Shown: positions 1-8,764, counted from the first letter of the stretch. The stretch is DNA of 64,000 nt from JAJYKC01 sp963823105 (GCA_963823105.1 CAWGKC010000001.1:434001-498000), one strand, 5' to 3'. Made by a program: numbers and translations. The notes: a model not told the origin generated them from the sequence alone.

Positions 1-96
1 GGGAAGGGAATGGAGGATCGACGCACGCAGCGCTCCATAGCTTCTGTCAGCGTCCTCATCGCGGTGCAACCCTGAGACTGCGGAGGCGTGCCCCTT

Positions 97-765
97 TTAT
101 GGCTTCGGCGCAAACGCGAGGGACGTTACCGGATGCAGTTCCCAAAGCGTCTTCGACGCCATGCCCGCCTTGCCGCGCCCCGTGCCACCGTCCGGCAGGT
201 ACACATGGGCGTCGTCGTAGAACAACGCGCCGGTCACCGTTACGAAAACAGGATGTTGCATGACGTGAACGCTGCCTATCTCCGGCGCGGTCTTTTGCAG
301 AAGGTTATCGATAACCCATTGGCGCACCCCTTCCACTTGATCCGCAATGCCGGTGGCATACTGCCCGGAGGGGACCTCGACGATCATGCAGTTGTCATCC
401 TTGGTGGGAGGATCGGCCGAGGTGCGCGGTTGGGGGCTGATCTGAATGTGAAAGTCGCAGTCGTCCGATTCAAATGCAACCAGGTACAGCCAACCGGAGA
501 CGGTGACGAGGGTATCCTCTTTCACGGGCTGGTCGGTGATGCGGGCGCTCTGATACCGCTTATCGTCCTTGGCGACGTTGGTGAGCCTGGGCAGATTGAG
601 CGCATCGGCTAAAGTCATCTGTTTGGTTTGCACGGCGCCCGCGGGCAAACTGGTCTTCACCGGCCAGCGTTCCGTGCCCGGATGGACGCAAGATAACGAC
701 GCGCTGAAGCCGGCAAAGGCCAGTGTGAGCGAGGAAACGGCGAGATATATGACTCTGCGCAACAT
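97..765 (-). CDS. exported hypothetical protein
   Basis: Start placed at the Met 10 codons inside the longest frame, because a good signal peptide begins there (MLRRVIYLAV, hydrophobic to about residue 22, then an ASLSC-like cleavage region that could even be a lipobox). The remaining roughly 200 residues hold short beta-type segments, a DDCDFHI stretch and a proline-rich patch, and I recognise no catalytic motif. It is probably periplasmic or lipid-anchored. It stands alone, divergent from the cyanophycinase-like gene. Function unknown. Confidence 0.6.
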   Translation of the reverse strand: MLRRVIYLAVSSLTLAFAGFSASLSCVHPGTERWPVKTSLPAGAVQTKQMTLADALNLPRLTNVAKDDKRYQSARITDQPVKEDTLVTVSGWLYLVAFESDDCDFHIQISPQPRTSADPPTKDDNCMIVEVPSGQYATGIADQVEGVRQWVIDNLLQKTAPEIGSVHVMQHPVFVTVTGALFYDDAHVYLPDGGTGRGKAGMASKTLWELHPVTSLAFAPKP

Positions 766-991
766 ATGCGTGGAAACCTCCTGAACGGTGCTCATCCATC
801 ATCGCCGATTCTTCCACCGTTATGAGCGCGTGGCCGGCGTTGCCGACTGGCGCCGCCCGCGCTGCCTGAAGGGCGACGGGAGGAGTGGATTCTAGCGGGT
901 CGGCAAGGACTTGCCGGCGCGTGACGATCCTTGTCGAAACCGAACAATCGGGCTTGTTTTAACGCCTATCGGGATATGATGGAAGGCTGAA

Positions 992-1969
992 ATGCGATTC
1001 GTATTGTGGGCATTGGCTGCGGTGAGCGTGGCGGGGGCGGTGAAGGGGAACGGATATTTGTATACACGGATCGGGAATGCGGCCGATTCGGGGGTGAAGC
1101 CGGCGGCGGGGTATTTTTTGGCGGGGGGCGGGACGGATTTGGACGAGGGGTTTCGATGGTTGTGCGGGAAGGCGAACGGCGGGGATTTTCTGATTTTGCG
1201 GGCGGCGGGCGACGACGCTTATAACGCGTATGTGCGGGGGCTTTGTCCGGCGCTGAATTCGGTGGCGACGCTGGTGGTGTCGTCGCGGGAAGGGGCGCGG
1301 GACGCGTTTGTGGCGGATGCGGTGCGGCACGCGGAGGCGCTGTTTATCGCGGGTGGGGATCAGGCGAATTATTTGAATTATTGGCAGGGGTCGACGTTGC
1401 AGGACGCGATGAACGCATCGATCGCGCGAGGGACGCCGGTGGGAGGGACGAGCGCGGGCGTGGACGTGATGGGCGAGTTCGTTTATTCGGCGCTGCGGGA
1501 CACGGTGACGTCGGCGCAGGCGCTGGGGGATCCGTTTCACGAGCGGGTGACGCTGGCGCGGCATTTTTTGAAGATTCCGGTGCTGGCGGGGGTGATTACG
1601 GACGCGCATGTGGCGGCGCGGGACCGGATGGGGCGGGACGTGGTGTTTCTGGCGCGGATCGCGGCGCAGGATTGGACGGGAGAGGCGAAGGGGATTTTTA
1701 TCGACGAGAAGACGGCGGTGCTGGTGGAGGCGGACGGGAAGGCGACGGTGGCGGGGGCGGGGTCGGCTTACTTTGTAAGGGGGCCGGGAAAGCCGGAGAA
1801 TTGCGCGCCGGGGGAGCCGCTGACATTTCATCACTTGGCGGTGTATCGGGTGTCGAAGGGTGGAGGGTTTCAGGTGTTGTTGTGGAGCGGGACGGGCGGG
1901 ACGGAATATGCGTACGACGTGGAGAAGGGGGTTTTGAAATCGACGCAGGCGGGAGGGGGGATCTATTGA
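992..1969 (+). CDS. cyanophycinase-like serine peptidase (family S51), exported
   Basis: A 325-residue protein resembling cyanophycinase / peptidase E, serine peptidases that cleave cyanophycin or Asp-dipeptides. The nucleophile elbow GGTSAG lies at residues 151-156 (Ser154), preceded by the family-typical FIAGGDQ stretch near 118-124. The N-terminus (RFVLWALAAVSVAGAV) is a likely signal peptide, so the enzyme acts outside the cytoplasm, unlike classical cyanophycinase. A GGAAGG-like Shine-Dalgarno precedes the ATG. Its stop overlaps the TTG start of the next gene (TTGA), so the two are translationally coupled. The exact substrate cannot be read from sequence. Confidence 0.85.
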   Translation: MRFVLWALAAVSVAGAVKGNGYLYTRIGNAADSGVKPAAGYFLAGGGTDLDEGFRWLCGKANGGDFLILRAAGDDAYNAYVRGLCPALNSVATLVVSSREGARDAFVADAVRHAEALFIAGGDQANYLNYWQGSTLQDAMNASIARGTPVGGTSAGVDVMGEFVYSALRDTVTSAQALGDPFHERVTLARHFLKIPVLAGVITDAHVAARDRMGRDVVFLARIAAQDWTGEAKGIFIDEKTAVLVEADGKATVAGAGSAYFVRGPGKPENCAPGEPLTFHHLAVYRVSKGGGFQVLLWSGTGGTEYAYDVEKGVLKSTQAGGGIY

Positions 1970-3534
1970 AAACGGCGGCGGTATGGGTTTCGCTGTGCGT
2001 ATGCGCGATGGGGGCGGAGCGGTACGACGTGGTGGTTTATGGCGGGACGGCGGCGGGGGTGGCGACGGCGGTGAGCGCGGCGCGGGAGGGGGCGCGCGTG
2101 GTGTTGCTGGAGCCGGGGAAGCGGTTGGGCGGGATGATGTCGGGCGGGTTGGGGGAGACGGATTTTGGGAAGAAGGAGGCGATTGGGGGGCTGGCGCGGG
2201 AGTTTTTCCGGCGGGTGGGGGCGCATTACGGGACGGCGCAATATGGGGATGACGTGGCGTGGTACTTCGAGCCGCATGTGGCGGAGGCGGTGTTCCGGGA
2301 GATGTTGGGCGAGGCGAAGGTGCGGGTGGTGTTTGGGGCGCGGTTGAAGGAGCACGGGGGCGTGGTGAAGAGCGGCGCGCGGATCGTTTCGATGGCGACG
2401 GAGGACGGGACGGAATATGAGGCGCGGGTGTTCGCCGATTGCACTTATGAAGGCGACCTGATGGCGCAGGCGAAGGTTACGTATACGTGGGGGCGGGAGG
2501 CGGCGGCGCAGTATGGGGAGGCGCTGGGAGGGGTGCGGGGGCGGACGCCGTTCCATCAGTTTTTGGTGGCGGTGAAGGCGTTCGATGGGGAGGGGAAGTT
2601 GCTGCCGGAGATTTCGCCGGATCCGCCGGGCGAGGCGGGGGCGGGGGATCGGAAGGTGCAGGCTTACAATTTCCGGTTGTGTTTGACGCAGCGGGCGGAC
2701 GATATGGTTGCGTTTCCGAAGCCGGAGGGGTACGACGCGCGGCGGTATGAATTATTGGCGCGGTGGATTGCGGCGTTGGGGGAGCGGGATGGTCATGCTC
2801 CGCGGATGAAGGACATGATGTTTTTCGGAAGGATTCCGGAGGGGAAGACGGACATTAATAATAACGGCGCGTTTTCGACGGATTATATCGGAGGGAGTTG
2901 GGAGTATCCGGAGGCGTCCTATGCGCGGCGGGCGGAGATTTGGAAGGCGCACGTCGAGTACACGCAGGGGTTCTTTTGGTTTTTGGGGCACGATGCGCGG
3001 GCGCCGGAATCGCTGCGGGCGGAGGTGGGGACGTGGGGGTTGGCCAAGGACGAGTTTGCGGAGACGGGGCATTGGCCGGCGCAGCTTTACATTCGCGAGG
3101 CGCGGCGGATGGTGGGCGATTTTGTGATGACGCAGAAGGATCTGCAAACGGAGTTGACGAAGGCGGATTCGATTGGGATGGGGTCGTACAACAGCGATTC
3201 GCATAACGTGGAGCGGGTAGCGACTAGGGAGGGACTGGCGCAGAACGAGGGGGACATGCAGGTGCCGGTGAAGCCTTACGAGATCCCTTACCGGGTGCTG
3301 TTGCCGAAGCGGGGGGAGGCGGAGAATTTGCTGGTTCCGGTTTGTTTTTCGGCGAGCCATGTGGCGTATTCGTCGGTGCGGATGGAGCCGCAGTATATGA
3401 TTTTGGGGCAGGCGGCGGGGGTGGCGGCGGGCATGGCGGCGAAGCGGGGCTTGGCGGTGCAGGCGGTGGACGTGGGGGTGTTAAGGGAGAGGCTGCGGGA
3501 GGGAGGGGCGGTGCTGGCGTGGGGAGAGCGGTGA
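1966..3534 (+). CDS. exported FAD-dependent oxidoreductase (FAD_oxidored type)
   Basis: 522 residues from a TTG start that overlaps the upstream stop codon. This start gives a short signal peptide (KTAAVWVSLCVCAMGAE) right before the Rossmann FAD motif (DVVVYGGTAAGVATAVSAAREG), which continues into LLEPGKRLGGMMSGGLGETD, typical of the FAD_oxidored family found in exported acidobacterial and planctomycete proteins. The C-terminus has the FAD-contacting LGQAAGVAAGMAA stretch. The substrate is unknown; family members are often linked to sugar or polymer catabolism. Coupling with a cyanophycinase-like peptidase suggests joint use of an extracytoplasmic substrate (inference). Confidence 0.85.
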   Translation: MKTAAVWVSLCVCAMGAERYDVVVYGGTAAGVATAVSAAREGARVVLLEPGKRLGGMMSGGLGETDFGKKEAIGGLAREFFRRVGAHYGTAQYGDDVAWYFEPHVAEAVFREMLGEAKVRVVFGARLKEHGGVVKSGARIVSMATEDGTEYEARVFADCTYEGDLMAQAKVTYTWGREAAAQYGEALGGVRGRTPFHQFLVAVKAFDGEGKLLPEISPDPPGEAGAGDRKVQAYNFRLCLTQRADDMVAFPKPEGYDARRYELLARWIAALGERDGHAPRMKDMMFFGRIPEGKTDINNNGAFSTDYIGGSWEYPEASYARRAEIWKAHVEYTQGFFWFLGHDARAPESLRAEVGTWGLAKDEFAETGHWPAQLYIREARRMVGDFVMTQKDLQTELTKADSIGMGSYNSDSHNVERVATREGLAQNEGDMQVPVKPYEIPYRVLLPKRGEAENLLVPVCFSASHVAYSSVRMEPQYMILGQAAGVAAGMAAKRGLAVQAVDVGVLRERLREGGAVLAWGER

Positions 3535-3557
3535 GTGGAGGCGAGGGACCGGCTTTG

Positions 3558-3711
3558 TTGAAGGCGCGATTGCCTCCGGAGACGAGCGAGATTCTGCCGC
3601 ATACCGACGGCCTAGAATGAAAAGGCGAATTTGACTCCGGCGGAACGGAATGAAATGAAGAAACTGCTGCCCCGGCTTGTTGCGGGGTACCGGAAAAGGA
3701 TGGCCAAGTGA
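3558..3711 (+). pseudogene. remnant of a RelE/HigB-type toxin gene
   Basis: Two toxin-like fragments lie here in different frames. At 3558-3617 the reading ends RLPPETSEILPHTDGL, with the spacing of the HigB-type motif PEAG..IPG.GGLRK. At 3616-3711 another frame reads NEKANLTPAERNEMKKLL and ends RKRMAK, like the C-terminus of the same family (AKNE..LTPAE). The middle of the gene, with the core beta strands, is missing. The stop TGA at 3709 overlaps the GTG start of the downstream antitoxin, as in intact toxin-antitoxin pairs. I infer an internal deletion that killed the toxin and left the antitoxin. Identification rests on motif spacing by eye. Confidence 0.5.
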
Positions 3712-4037
3712 GTAAAACCCTTGTTACGAAACAGCGCAAGCCAACGGCGGGTAGCCGGATCATCGAGAGCCTTAAGGAGGCGGTGAAATGGGCGGAAGGG
3801 GGGGATGTCGCCGTCCGAGTGACCACCGTTGAGGTGCCTGCGATCGATGTGCGTGCCGTGCGAAAGCGTCTTGGGTTGAGCCAGGCGGCGTTCGCGGCGA
3901 AATTTGGGTTCCAGCCCGCGACGCTGCGGAACTGGGAGCAGGGCCGGACGCGGCCGGACGGGCCCGCGCGGGTTCTGCTGGCGGTGATCGCGCGGCATCC
4001 GAAGGCCGTCGAAGATGCTTTGCGGCGGGCGAGCTGA
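3708..4037 (+). CDS. XRE-family HTH antitoxin (HigA/NadS-like), orphaned
   Basis: 109 residues, GTG start overlapping the stop of the toxin remnant. The C-terminal half is a compact helix-turn-helix: VRAVRKRLGLSQAAFAAKFG, then the recognition part PATLRNWEQGRTRPDGPAR, typical of HigA/NadS antitoxins that bind the toxin with their N-terminus and repress their own promoter. The N-terminal IIESLKEAVKWAEGG segment fits the same family. Because the preceding toxin has lost its core, this protein probably persists as a solo repressor or as an anti-addiction relic. Confidence 0.8.
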   Translation: MSKTLVTKQRKPTAGSRIIESLKEAVKWAEGGDVAVRVTTVEVPAIDVRAVRKRLGLSQAAFAAKFGFQPATLRNWEQGRTRPDGPARVLLAVIARHPKAVEDALRRAS

Positions 4038-4113
4038 ATTCGACGGGCAGGCGATCGGCGTGGGGAAGGTGAGGGGGAGGTTGGGACCGGCGATAATGAA
4101 AGAAGAGACGGGC

Positions 4114-4407
4114 ATGCAGATCATCGTTGAACTACCGGACGATATCGCGCGACAGTTGGGCGGCGATCAGCCCCAACTCTCACGGACGGCGCTGGAAGCG
4201 CTTGCCGTAGAGGGGGTGCGATCCGGCAAGCTGTCGCCGGGCCAGGTTCGGCGTCTGCTGGGGTTCAGCACGCGGACGCAGGTTGACGATTTTCTCAAGG
4301 CTCACTCCGTTTTTTTGCCTTTGACAGTCGAGGACGTTGAGCGCGACGCCGAGACGAGCCGCAGGTTCCGTGAACAATGGTTGTTGTCGCCGACACCTCG
4401 CCACTGA
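4114..4407 (+). CDS. UPF0175-family antitoxin
   Basis: 97 residues from the ATG at 4114, which follows an AGAAGAGACGGG ribosome-binding region; an upstream in-frame ATG at 4096 is possible. It has the UPF0175 layout: a short beta strand (IIVELPDDIARQL), a helix with ALEALAVEGVRSGKLS, then a helix-turn-helix-like VRRLLGFSTRTQVDDFL. Such proteins are antitoxins paired with DUF3368/PIN toxins. The downstream toxin gene overlaps by about 30 nt, the usual arrangement, but that toxin is truncated. Confidence 0.75.
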   Translation: MQIIVELPDDIARQLGGDQPQLSRTALEALAVEGVRSGKLSPGQVRRLLGFSTRTQVDDFLKAHSVFLPLTVEDVERDAETSRRFREQWLLSPTPRH

Positions 4408-4670
4408 ACTACCTGATTCTCATCGATGAGATCGGATTGTTGGCGGAGCTCTACCAGCGTATTTTGATTCCCGATTTGGTGTTTGAGGAACTGAGGCATG
4501 CCGATGCGCCGCCGCTCATGGACGAAGCGGTTGGACGCGCGGAAGCTCTTGATCTCATCGATTTATCGGTGGCATTCGCAAAATTGGGGAGCACGAGCTT
4601 CCGTGCTCCAGCGTCGCTGATGGCGGATTTGCTGGCACGGGATACGAGGCGTAGGAGCGGCGGCGGTTAG
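4377..4670 (+). pseudogene. truncated DUF3368 / PIN-domain toxin
   Basis: The first 60 or so residues (VVVADTSPLNYLILIDEIGLL, then ILIPDLVFEELRH) are the N-terminal half of a DUF3368-type PIN nuclease, with the first catalytic Asp and an early acidic residue. The family is normally about 150-165 residues and carries further acidic catalytic residues in its second half. Here homology stops near 4560, and the frame continues into an unrelated tail containing an 8-bp inverted repeat (4588-4609) before ending against the SDR gene. The nuclease should be inactive. It is overlapped by its antitoxin. Confidence 0.7.
4588..4609. repeat. 8-bp perfect inverted repeat inside truncated toxin
   Basis: GGAGCACG and CGTGCTCC are separated by a 6-nt AGCTTC loop, giving a strong hairpin exactly where DUF3368 homology ends. 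It may mark the deletion junction or be a copy of a small palindromic repeat. There is no T-run, so it is not a convincing intrinsic terminator. Confidence 0.6.
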
Positions 4671-5443
4671 GAGTTGACGCCGGAGCAGAGGAAGCCGCCG
4701 TCTACGGCGATGCATTGGCCGGTGAGGAAGCTGGCGGCATCGGAGGAGAGGAGGACGGCGGCGCCGACGAGTTCCTCGGCTTTGCCGAAGCGCTTCATGG
4801 GGGTACGGAGAAGGAATTCGCGGCCGCGGTCGGTGCCGTCTAGGAGTTTGGAATTGAGGTCCGTTCGGAAGACGCCGGGGGCGATGGCGTTGACGTTGAC
4901 GCCTTCGCGGGCCCATTCTAGCGCCAGGCTGCGGGTTAGGCTGAGCACGGCGGATTTCGACGCCGAATAGGCGGTGACTTCGAAGAGGCTGACGAAAGAG
5001 CTGAGCGAGGCGATGTTGACTACGCGGCCGCGCTGGTTCGCTTTCAGGGGTTCATAGAACGATTGGCAGGCGCGCAACATGCCGGTGAGGTTGGTGTTCA
5101 TGAGATCGTTCCACTCGGTTTCGGCGATCTCGTGGGTGGGTTTGCGGAACGTGCGGCCGGCGGCGTTGACGAGAATATCGACGGCTCCGAAGCGGTGGAG
5201 GACGGCGTCGCGTAGGGCGTCTATGGAAGAGCGGTCGAGAATATCGAAGGGGTGGCGGAGGGTTTCGCGGCCTTCGGCTTCGACGGCGCGGCAGACCTCG
5301 TCGATTTGTTCATGGCGGCGGCCGGAGGGGACGACGTTGGCTCCGGCTTGGGCGAGGCCGATGGCGATGGCGCGGCCGAGGCCGGAGGTGCCTCCGGCGA
5401 CGACGGCGACGCGGCCGGTGAGATCGAAGATATTTTTAACCAT
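4667..5443 (-). CDS. short-chain dehydrogenase/reductase (SDR)
   Basis: 258 residues with the full classical SDR signature: cofactor loop AGGTSGLG at 16-23, NAAG at 93-96, and catalytic Ser146, Tyr159 and Lys163 (YSASK). The C-terminus VDGGF is also typical. Arg42-Arg43 after the second strand (SGRRHEQ) favours NADP(H). It is closest by eye to gluconate 5-dehydrogenase, KduD or FabG-like oxidoreductases, and the substrate is not determinable. Transcribed alone on the minus strand, upstream of nothing obviously related. Its 3' end abuts the truncated DUF3368 toxin. Confidence 0.88.
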   Translation of the reverse strand: MVKNIFDLTGRVAVVAGGTSGLGRAIAIGLAQAGANVVPSGRRHEQIDEVCRAVEAEGRETLRHPFDILDRSSIDALRDAVLHRFGAVDILVNAAGRTFRKPTHEIAETEWNDLMNTNLTGMLRACQSFYEPLKANQRGRVVNIASLSSFVSLFEVTAYSASKSAVLSLTRSLALEWAREGVNVNAIAPGVFRTDLNSKLLDGTDRGREFLLRTPMKRFGKAEELVGAAVLLSSDAASFLTGQCIAVDGGFLCSGVNS

Positions 5444-5467
5444 GCACTGGACATGGTAACGCCAGGC

Positions 5468-8005
5468 TCATTCGTAGCGCAGGGCGCGCATGGGATCGAG
5501 GCGGCTGGCGCGGCGTGCGGGGATGTAGCCGGAGAGAAGGGCGACGACGGCGAGGCCTAGGGCGGCGAGGGCAATGGTGACGGGGTCGGTGGCGGCGACG
5601 CCGAAGAGCTGGCTGCGGACGTAGCGGCTGAGGACGATGGAGAAGACGAGGCCGGCGGCGACGCCGATGGAGACGAGGAGGGCGACTTCGCGCATGACCA
5701 TCCAGACGACGTGGCCGACGAGGGCGCCGAGGGCGATGCGGATGCCGATTTCGCGGGTGCGGCGGGCGACGGTGAAGGCCATGACGCCGTAAAGACCGAT
5801 GGTGGCGAGCAGTGTCGCGAGCAGGCCGAAGACGGCGGAGAGGCTGGCGACGAGACGCTCGACGAGGAGGGAATTGGAGATCTGCGTGTCGAGGGTGCGC
5901 ATGGCGTAGAGAGGTAGATTCGCGTCGAGTTGGCGGACTTGGGAGCGCACGGCGGAGAAAAGTTGTTCGGGAGGAAGGTTGGTGCGGACGTAGACGGTCA
6001 TGCCGCCGACCCCTCGGCTGCCGAGATAGGGGAGGAACATCTGCTGCGGGATGTCGTCGCGGAGATTCGTGTATTTGACGTCCTTGACGACGCCGATGAT
6101 TTCCATGTCGGTTTTGGTGCCGGGGTCGCCGCCGAAGCCGGCGTAGCGGCCGACGGCGTTGGTCGTGCCGAAGTATTTTTTGGCGAACTTTTCGTTGACG
6201 ATCGCCTTGGTGGGGACGAAGTTGTCGGCTTCGAGGCCGTGTTTGACCTCATCGGTGTCCTGGGTGGTGAAATCGCGGCCGGCGAGGATGGGGATGCCGA
6301 GAGTGGCGAAATAACCGGGGCTGATCGAGTTCATGAAGGCGTAGACGTTTTCGCCTTGTTTGGCGCTGTAGCCCTGGACGGTGAGAGAGCTGTCCCATTC
6401 ATTGTCTTCGAGGATGCGCATGGAGGCGAGGCTGGTGGATTGGACGCCGGGGATGGCGGCGATGCGTTCGGAGAGGAGGCGGTAGAAGGCCTTGGAGCGA
6501 TCGCTGGTGTAGCCGTTGAGGGAGGGGTCGAGATTGAAGGCGACGAGGTTGGAGGAGGGGAAGCCGGGGCCGAGATCGCGGAGGTTGCCAAGGCTGCGCA
6601 TGAAGAGGCCTGCGCCGACGAGCAGGACGAGGGAGAGAGTGATTTGCGCGGCGACGAGAATTTTGCGAAGGCGGACGTGGCCGCCGCCGACGACGGCGCC
6701 GGCTTCGTCCTTGAGAGTGGGAGCGAGATTGGGGCGGGTGGATTGGAGGGCGGGGACGAGGCCGAAGACGAGGCCGGTGAACACGGCGACGGAGAAGGTG
6801 AACAGGAGGACGCGCCAATCGGGGGTGGTGGAGATGTTGAGGGTGGTGGTTTCGGGAGGGAGGAAGCCGAGGAGGAGGCGATCTGTCCAGATGGCGAGGA
6901 CGAGACCGGCGGCGCCGCCGGCAAGCGAGAGCAGAACGCTTTCGACGAGGAGTTGGCGGACGATGCCGCCGCGGCCGGCGCCGAGCGAGAGGCGGATGGC
7001 GATTTCTTTTTTGCGGGCGGCGGCGCGGGCGACGAGGAGGCTGGCGACGTTGGAGCAGGCGATGAGGAGGACGCCGGCGGTGAGGAACATTAGGACCCAG
7101 AGGGGCTTGGAGAGGCGCTCACGGAAATAAGAGCGGCCTTGGGAGCCGGGAAGAGTGTCGATCGTGCTTTTGACGAACTGGGCGCGCTCGTAAGCGGAGG
7201 CGTTGCGGAAGGCGGGTTCCTTCACTTCCATTTCGAGCACGGAGTGGAAGTAGGGCTGGAGGGAGGCTTTCGCCTGTTCGATGGAGACGCCGGGCTTGAG
7301 GCGGCCGAAGGCGTTGACCCAACTCCAGCGGCGATCCTTGAGGCCGTTCCAGAGCGGGGTCATCCATTCCTTCATCATGACGGGGACCCAGACCTGGGTG
7401 ACTTGGCCCAGCTCGACGCCATCGAAGCCAGGCTGCGCGACGCCGACGATGGTGTAGCTGTGGCCGTTGAGAACGACGCTCTGGCCAATGACGGAGGGGT
7501 TGCCGGCGAAGCGCGTCTTCCAGAAATTGAAACTGAGCATGGCGACGGGGTTGGCGTTGGGAGCGCGGTCGTCATCTTCGGTGAAGGTGCGGCCGACGGC
7601 GGCTCCGACACCGAGCACGGGGAAGTAAGTGCCGGAGACAATCTCGGCGGAGACGCGCTCCGTTTTGCCGCTGAAGCCGAGGCTGGCTTCATAGGGGAAG
7701 CGGCAGAACATGCCGCTGAAGACGGTGTTGTGATGGCGGAAATCGTCGTACATCGGCCAGGAGATCGCGTTGCCGCCCCAGTTGCTTCCGTAGTTGCTGC
7801 CGTGGCGGGTGAGCAGGACGAGACGCTGCGGCTCCTTGACGGGGAGGAGGCGGAGGAGGACTTGATCGAGGAGGCTGAAGATGGCGGTGTTGGCTCCGAT
7901 GCCGAGGGCGAGCGAGGCGATGGCGACGGCGGTGAAGACGGGGGATTTGGCGAAGGAGCGGAGGGAGAAGCGGAGATCGCGGATGAGAGCGTTCATCATT
8001 GACAT
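5468..8005 (-). CDS. ADOP-family ABC transporter permease (MacB/FtsX-like)
   Basis: 845 residues. It opens with the cytosolic DLRFSLRSFAKSPVFT lead typical of acidobacterial duplicated orphan permeases, a first membrane helix with ALGIGANTAIFS, a periplasmic MacB_PCD domain, then FtsX blocks near 300-440 and 710-840 (motifs ARAAARKKEIAIRLSLGAGR and ARRTREIGIRIALGA). A second PCD lies between them. It ends with the usual ARRASRLDPMRALRYE. No MacB ATPase gene is adjacent, the norm for this family. The role is unproven; export of lipids or peptides, or envelope mechanotransduction, is plausible. It is the first of three paralogues in the window. Confidence 0.9.
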   Translation of the reverse strand: MSMMNALIRDLRFSLRSFAKSPVFTAVAIASLALGIGANTAIFSLLDQVLLRLLPVKEPQRLVLLTRHGSNYGSNWGGNAISWPMYDDFRHHNTVFSGMFCRFPYEASLGFSGKTERVSAEIVSGTYFPVLGVGAAVGRTFTEDDDRAPNANPVAMLSFNFWKTRFAGNPSVIGQSVVLNGHSYTIVGVAQPGFDGVELGQVTQVWVPVMMKEWMTPLWNGLKDRRWSWVNAFGRLKPGVSIEQAKASLQPYFHSVLEMEVKEPAFRNASAYERAQFVKSTIDTLPGSQGRSYFRERLSKPLWVLMFLTAGVLLIACSNVASLLVARAAARKKEIAIRLSLGAGRGGIVRQLLVESVLLSLAGGAAGLVLAIWTDRLLLGFLPPETTTLNISTTPDWRVLLFTFSVAVFTGLVFGLVPALQSTRPNLAPTLKDEAGAVVGGGHVRLRKILVAAQITLSLVLLVGAGLFMRSLGNLRDLGPGFPSSNLVAFNLDPSLNGYTSDRSKAFYRLLSERIAAIPGVQSTSLASMRILEDNEWDSSLTVQGYSAKQGENVYAFMNSISPGYFATLGIPILAGRDFTTQDTDEVKHGLEADNFVPTKAIVNEKFAKKYFGTTNAVGRYAGFGGDPGTKTDMEIIGVVKDVKYTNLRDDIPQQMFLPYLGSRGVGGMTVYVRTNLPPEQLFSAVRSQVRQLDANLPLYAMRTLDTQISNSLLVERLVASLSAVFGLLATLLATIGLYGVMAFTVARRTREIGIRIALGALVGHVVWMVMREVALLVSIGVAAGLVFSIVLSRYVRSQLFGVAATDPVTIALAALGLAVVALLSGYIPARRASRLDPMRALRYE

Positions 8006-8103
8006 AGACTACGGCGTGCCTCTGGGGTTGGGTTCAAAATAAACCGGGTTCGAAAAAACTTCTTCTATCGGTGAGTACCGGAGCGGGGAGGGAAGGTTAC
8101 AGC

Positions 8104-8126
8104 GGACGCGGCGGGGAACCGCGTCC
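8104..8126. terminator. 8-bp GC hairpin downstream of clpP (possible terminator)
   Basis: GGACGCGG and CCGCGTCC flank a 7-nt loop between the clpP stop and the ADOP start on the minus strand. The stem is strong, but no U-tract follows in the direction of clpP transcription, so termination is only a possibility. Confidence 0.35.
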
Positions 8127-8146
8127 GGGGATTCGGGTTGGGGAGG

Positions 8147-8764
8147 CTAGCGGGGGAGGATGGGGGTATTTTTGCGGCTGGAGATGACGCGGTCGATCAT
8201 GCCGTAGTCGACGGCTTGTTCGGGGTGCATGATGTAGTCGCGATCGACGTCGCGGGAGACTTTCTCCATGGTCTGGCCGGTGGCGTTGGCGAGAATTTCG
8301 TTAAGGTTCTCGCGCATGCGGAGGATTTCGCGGGCGTAGATGTCGATGTCGGCGGCTTGGCCGGCGAGTCCGCTCATGGAGGGTTGATGAATGAGGATGC
8401 GGGAGTGGGGGAGGCTGTAGCGTTTGCCTTTGGTTCCGCAGGCGAGGAGGACGGCGGCCATGGAGGCGGCCTGGCCGATGCAGTAAGTAACGATATCGGG
8501 CTCGACGAGATTCATGGTGTCGAGAATGGCGAGGCCGGCGGTGATGGAGCCGCCGGGGGAATTGATGTAGAGCGAGATGTCCTTTTCCGGGTCTTCGGCG
8601 GCGAGGAAGAGCATCTGGGCCATGACGAGATTGGCGACATTGTCGTCGATGGGCGTACCCAGGAAGATGATGTTTTCCTTGAGCAGGCGCGAGAAGATGT
8701 CGAACGCACGTTCGCCGCGGGAGGTCTGCTCCACCACCATGGGGACAAGGACGGAATTGTTCAT
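8147..8764 (-). CDS. clpP: ATP-dependent Clp protease proteolytic subunit ClpP
   Basis: 205 residues with clear ClpP hallmarks: MVVEQTSRGERAFDIFSRLL at the N-terminus, the oxyanion region SPGGSITAGLAI, nucleophile Ser101 in GQAASMAA, His126 in LIHQP, and the catalytic Asp176 in DVDRD. This is the barrel protease that degrades proteins unfolded by ClpX or ClpA in the cytoplasm. No clpX or tig is adjacent, so it is a detached clpP copy; Acidobacteria can carry more than one. Full length for the family. Confidence 0.95.
   Translation of the reverse strand: MNNSVLVPMVVEQTSRGERAFDIFSRLLKENIIFLGTPIDDNVANLVMAQMLFLAAEDPEKDISLYINSPGGSITAGLAILDTMNLVEPDIVTYCIGQAASMAAVLLACGTKGKRYSLPHSRILIHQPSMSGLAGQAADIDIYAREILRMRENLNEILANATGQTMEKVSRDVDRDYIMHPEQAVDYGMIDRVISSRKNTPILPR

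Noticed and set aside
959..1834. 291-codon minus-strand frame over the cyanophycinase gene
   Set aside because: Arg/His/Pro-rich shadow without domains; the + strand gene carries the S51 motif.
3342..3620. 92-codon + strand ORF at the end of the FAD oxidoreductase gene
   Set aside because: Gly/Ala-rich shadow; only its last 20 codons (toxin remnant) carry recognisable homology.
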